Assembly (NCBI GenBank): GCA_014804225.1
Contig: JAAVAF010000104.1
Coordinates: 1-15,915 of the forward strand
Reading direction: 5' to 3'
DNA length: 15,915 bases
DNA from: Lachnospiraceae bacterium
Lineage (GTDB): Bacteria > Bacillota > Clostridia > Lachnospirales > Lachnospiraceae
In this document: piece after piece, positions 13,617 to 15,915 of the stretch
How positions within the stretch are numbered: the first letter of the stretch is position 1
Layout of the letters: each line of letters starts with the position of its first letter
The notes under the pieces: generated by a model
Seen by the model: only the letters and a program-made list of their open reading frames with translations
The model's database searches: none
Told to the model about the DNA's origin: nothing
Position numbers and translations under genes: made by a program

Positions 13617-15915
13617 TTAAGGAGATGCTCTTTCACACAGTCAATGACATCGAACATATTAAGCGAAACGCGATTGTTCAAATTGTAATCGTGACGCTTG
13701 CGTTTATCATGCTGCTTCGCATATATCCGCAAGGGGCAGTGCAGAAACATACGTATTCGAAACAAAATGCATATACAACATCGCAGCTGCAAAATCTTGG
13801 CGGAGATGCATTTACGGCTAAGGATAAGAAACTTCAGACGGTTTATTTCGCAAAAGAACGTTTGTACGCAATGAAACTGTATATGGTATGCAGGCTGCCG
13901 GATCGAAGTGATGGTTCGGATTTTGTGCTCTTTCGATTGTATGATGAAAATTTTTCGTGCATCTATGAAGAACAGCGTTGCTGCAAGGATATTGCGGACA
14001 ACGGATTTTTGCTGGCAACACCCGACATGGAGGTGACGCCGGAGAAAGCATACTATTATGAAATGCTTGTCACCTATGATGAGGACGCGGAGGAGTTCTG
14101 TGACGGAGAATTTGAGCTTCCTGTTGCGGACAGGGGATTGCTTGGGCAGACGGAAAACGGGACGCTCTATATTGATGGTATTATCAATGATGATGTCTCA
14201 CTGATTGCGGATTTTGATTATTCCCAAAAACTTAGCGCGTTTGATATTTTGCTGTATGATGCAGTGATTTTGGCGGCAGCGGCGGCAGTATATCTGATTG
14301 TGGCAGCAGCATTGTATCAATATGACAGTCGGCTTTCACAGAACCATCAAAGATATGCTCGCTATGCGCGGATTGCCGCAAGTGTGGCGGCAGCAGGCGC
14401 TGCATTCTTTTTATTGATGTTTTCGGTGGTGTTAAACCGCTTTGGCGGCGGCGTGGCGGACAGGATTTTTTTTGCCGTTGCAATCACAGTGGGGCTTGCA
14501 TGGCTGCTGCTTGCAATCTGGCTGCGTGACTGGTATCCGATGCCGCCTAAAAAAACAAAACTTACCGCTGCGAGAAAGCTTTCGCTGATTTGGAGAAATT
14601 ACATTCAGACGGTGAGTTTTGGGCTTTTATTTTATGCTTTGTGTCAATATGTCAACGCAGATAGGGAATACTATCATTATACAAACACGCGTTGGATGCT
14701 GATTTTTCTTGCAATTGCGTTTTTGATGACATACAGTGAAAAGCAGTTTTTGAACATGTTTGGCACTTTGTGGCTGATTGGGTCAATCATAGGGTCTGTC
14801 ATGCATTGTAGGGGCTTTGAGAAAGGTACAAACGAGCATGAGCTTGCTGTTTTGACTTGTGCGGTCGTGGTATCGTGGGGATTTTTGATACTCAATATTT
14901 TGATTGCATGGTTCAAAACCTTGTGTCGGGGCAAATACCGTTTTACAAAGCCGAGTGTATTTCAAATCATATATGGCGTTTTATGGATTGTATTTTCTGC
15001 GCTGATGTATTTCTATCAATTTGAGAAAACATGGGTTTATACAGCGACATTGCCCTTTGTGACAATGTTTTTTCTGCGTTTTACGCCTGGAGCAAAAAGC
15101 AGATTTTTAAAGAATCTTGTAAATGGTATATTGCTCAGTTTTGGGTTTGTGGTACTGTTTTGTTTTCTTCATAGACCACACCACTACTGGATGCTCTATC
15201 GCTATGGCGGTATTTTTCACACGGTTGCTTGTACAGGAATGTATCTTGCGGTCGTATTTGGCGTGGCTGTTGGTAAGCTGTTTGGATCGCTCAAAGCGCG
15301 GAATAATATGCTTGTGTGCTGTCCGGTTGAGTGTTTTCTGGTGTCTGTGGCAGCGGGATACATTTTTCTCACAATGTCGAGGACAGCGTATCTTTCCGCA
15401 TTTGTGACGGTGGGACTAGTGGTGGCGCTTGCGGCGTTTGCGTTTCATAAGCTGCCTTCTAATGTATGGAAAGAAATCGGCGTTTTGCTGCTCATGGCGT
15501 TGTTGTGTTTTCCGCTTGTATTCAGCGCAGTCAGAATGATACCGGCGGTAATTAATGAGCCGATTCGGTATGACCTTGAGCATCAGGACAGAGGCTTTAT
15601 GATTTACAGGGGTGATCCCATTGACTCCGATAAATATATGACAGTGCCGCGCTTCTTTTCGACTTTGTTTGGACGTTTTCAGAAGGAGGAAGCTGCTGCG
15701 GACGAGGAAGAAAACAATGAGGAGGCATTTGGTATCGGATTGTCGCAGGAGCAGTATCTTGTATACACTGAAAATGACTTTGCGGGAATGGATCTGCGGA
15801 CGGCGCACGAGGATACGGACGAGAACGACAATGATGAGAAACGGGAAGAGGGAAACGATGTGTCGAACGGACGTTTTGATATTTTTATGGACTATGTAAA
15901 GGCGTTGTCATTTGA
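13613..15915 (+). CDS. O-antigen ligase/polymerase-like (Wzy_C/WaaL-type) membrane protein, 3' partial
   Basis: An open frame of 767 codons runs from GTG 13613 to the right edge with no stop. The GTG overlaps the TGA of the previous gene, with AAGGA at 13596-13600 (12 bases before); an ATG at codon 5 is a less likely start because AAGGAG touches it. The protein has a first membrane helix (about 20-37), an outside domain of about 165 residues (40-205), and then about twelve hydrophobic segments. YRYGGIFHT (about 535-543) and FLTMSRTAYLSAF (about 584-596) match conserved segments of the O-antigen polymerase/ligase superfamily. The large outside loop is highly acidic (about 690-750) and ends in SNGRFDIFMDYVKAL, like the R-x-x-I-W-type motif after the big loop of this superfamily. 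The likely role is polymerising lipid-linked repeats or ligating the glycan to its carrier outside the membrane. The large N-terminal extracytoplasmic domain is unusual. Confidence 0.75.
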   Translation, partial: MIKEMLFHTVNDIEHIKRNAIVQIVIVTLAFIMLLRIYPQGAVQKHTYSKQNAYTTSQLQNLGGDAFTAKDKKLQTVYFAKERLYAMKLYMVCRLPDRSDGSDFVLFRLYDENFSCIYEEQRCCKDIADNGFLLATPDMEVTPEKAYYYEMLVTYDEDAEEFCDGEFELPVADRGLLGQTENGTLYIDGIINDDVSLIADFDYSQKLSAFDILLYDAVILAAAAAVYLIVAAALYQYDSRLSQNHQRYARYARIAASVAAAGAAFFLLMFSVVLNRFGGGVADRIFFAVAITVGLAWLLLAIWLRDWYPMPPKKTKLTAARKLSLIWRNYIQTVSFGLLFYALCQYVNADREYYHYTNTRWMLIFLAIAFLMTYSEKQFLNMFGTLWLIGSIIGSVMHCRGFEKGTNEHELAVLTCAVVVSWGFLILNILIAWFKTLCRGKYRFTKPSVFQIIYGVLWIVFSALMYFYQFEKTWVYTATLPFVTMFFLRFTPGAKSRFLKNLVNGILLSFGFVVLFCFLHRPHHYWMLYRYGGIFHTVACTGMYLAVVFGVAVGKLFGSLKARNNMLVCCPVECFLVSVAAGYIFLTMSRTAYLSAFVTVGLVVALAAFAFHKLPSNVWKEIGVLLLMALLCFPLVFSAVRMIPAVINEPIRYDLEHQDRGFMIYRGDPIDSDKYMTVPRFFSTLFGRFQKEEAAADEEENNEEAFGIGLSQEQYLVYTENDFAGMDLRTAHEDTDENDNDEKREEGNDVSNGRFDIFMDYVKALSF

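Noticed and set aside
1..15915. tRNA, rRNA, CRISPR arrays, insertion sequences, integrase genes or attachment sites
   Set aside because: Looked for on both strands; no tandem direct repeats with spacers, transposase motifs or tRNA-like folds were seen.

Overview
The window is a surface-sugar biosynthesis locus, with every recognisable gene on the + strand, closely packed and preceded by good Shine-Dalgarno sequences. Moderate GC (mid-40s by eye), purine-rich ribosome sites (AAAGGAG, GGAGG), ATGA/GTGA gene overlaps and the protein types point to a Gram-positive anaerobe of the Clostridia, perhaps Lachnospiraceae. That placement is an inference from style, not a proof.

Region 1 (1-6016) is a pseudaminic acid (nonulosonic acid) pathway. 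In order it holds the 3' end of pseC (aminotransferase), pseF (CMP-transferase), pseI (synthase), a small GNAT acetyltransferase, a sugar-formyltransferase-like protein, a PIG-L/LmbE zinc deacetylase and pseG (UDP-sugar hydrolase). The dehydratase PseB is not in the window and is expected just to the left. The formyltransferase plus deacetylase pair suggests that the final sugar carries a modified N-acyl group (for example N-formyl). The pseC-pseF spacer (927-1069) is unusually GC-rich and folds into three successive hairpins, with a possible loop-to-bulge pseudoknot. It is the best candidate here for an undescribed structured RNA or a dispersed repeat.

Region 2 (6067-9024) holds a membrane acyltransferase-3 family protein (probable O-acylation of a glycan) and a 603-residue polytopic membrane protein resembling GT-C glycosyltransferases.

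Region 3 (9025-15915) begins after a 112-base spacer containing a perfect TATAAT box. It encodes a WecE/RffA-type aminotransferase (dTDP-4-amino-4,6-dideoxygalactose formation), a second GT-C-like membrane protein of 602 residues, a second GNAT acetyltransferase, an ArnC/GtrB-type polyprenyl-phosphate glycosyltransferase with two C-terminal membrane helices, and a very long O-antigen-ligase/polymerase-like membrane protein that starts at GTG 13613 and runs off the right edge. These genes overlap or nearly touch and look co-translated.

Working model (inference): region 1 makes CMP-pseudaminic acid or an N-acyl variant. Region 3 makes an N-acylated dTDP-4-amino-4,6-dideoxygalactose, loads it on undecaprenyl phosphate and transfers it outside the membrane with GT-C enzymes. 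The Wzy/WaaL-like protein polymerises or ligates the glycan, and the acyltransferase-3 protein decorates it. No flagellar genes, flippase, dTDP-sugar synthesis genes, tRNA, rRNA, CRISPR array or insertion sequence is visible.
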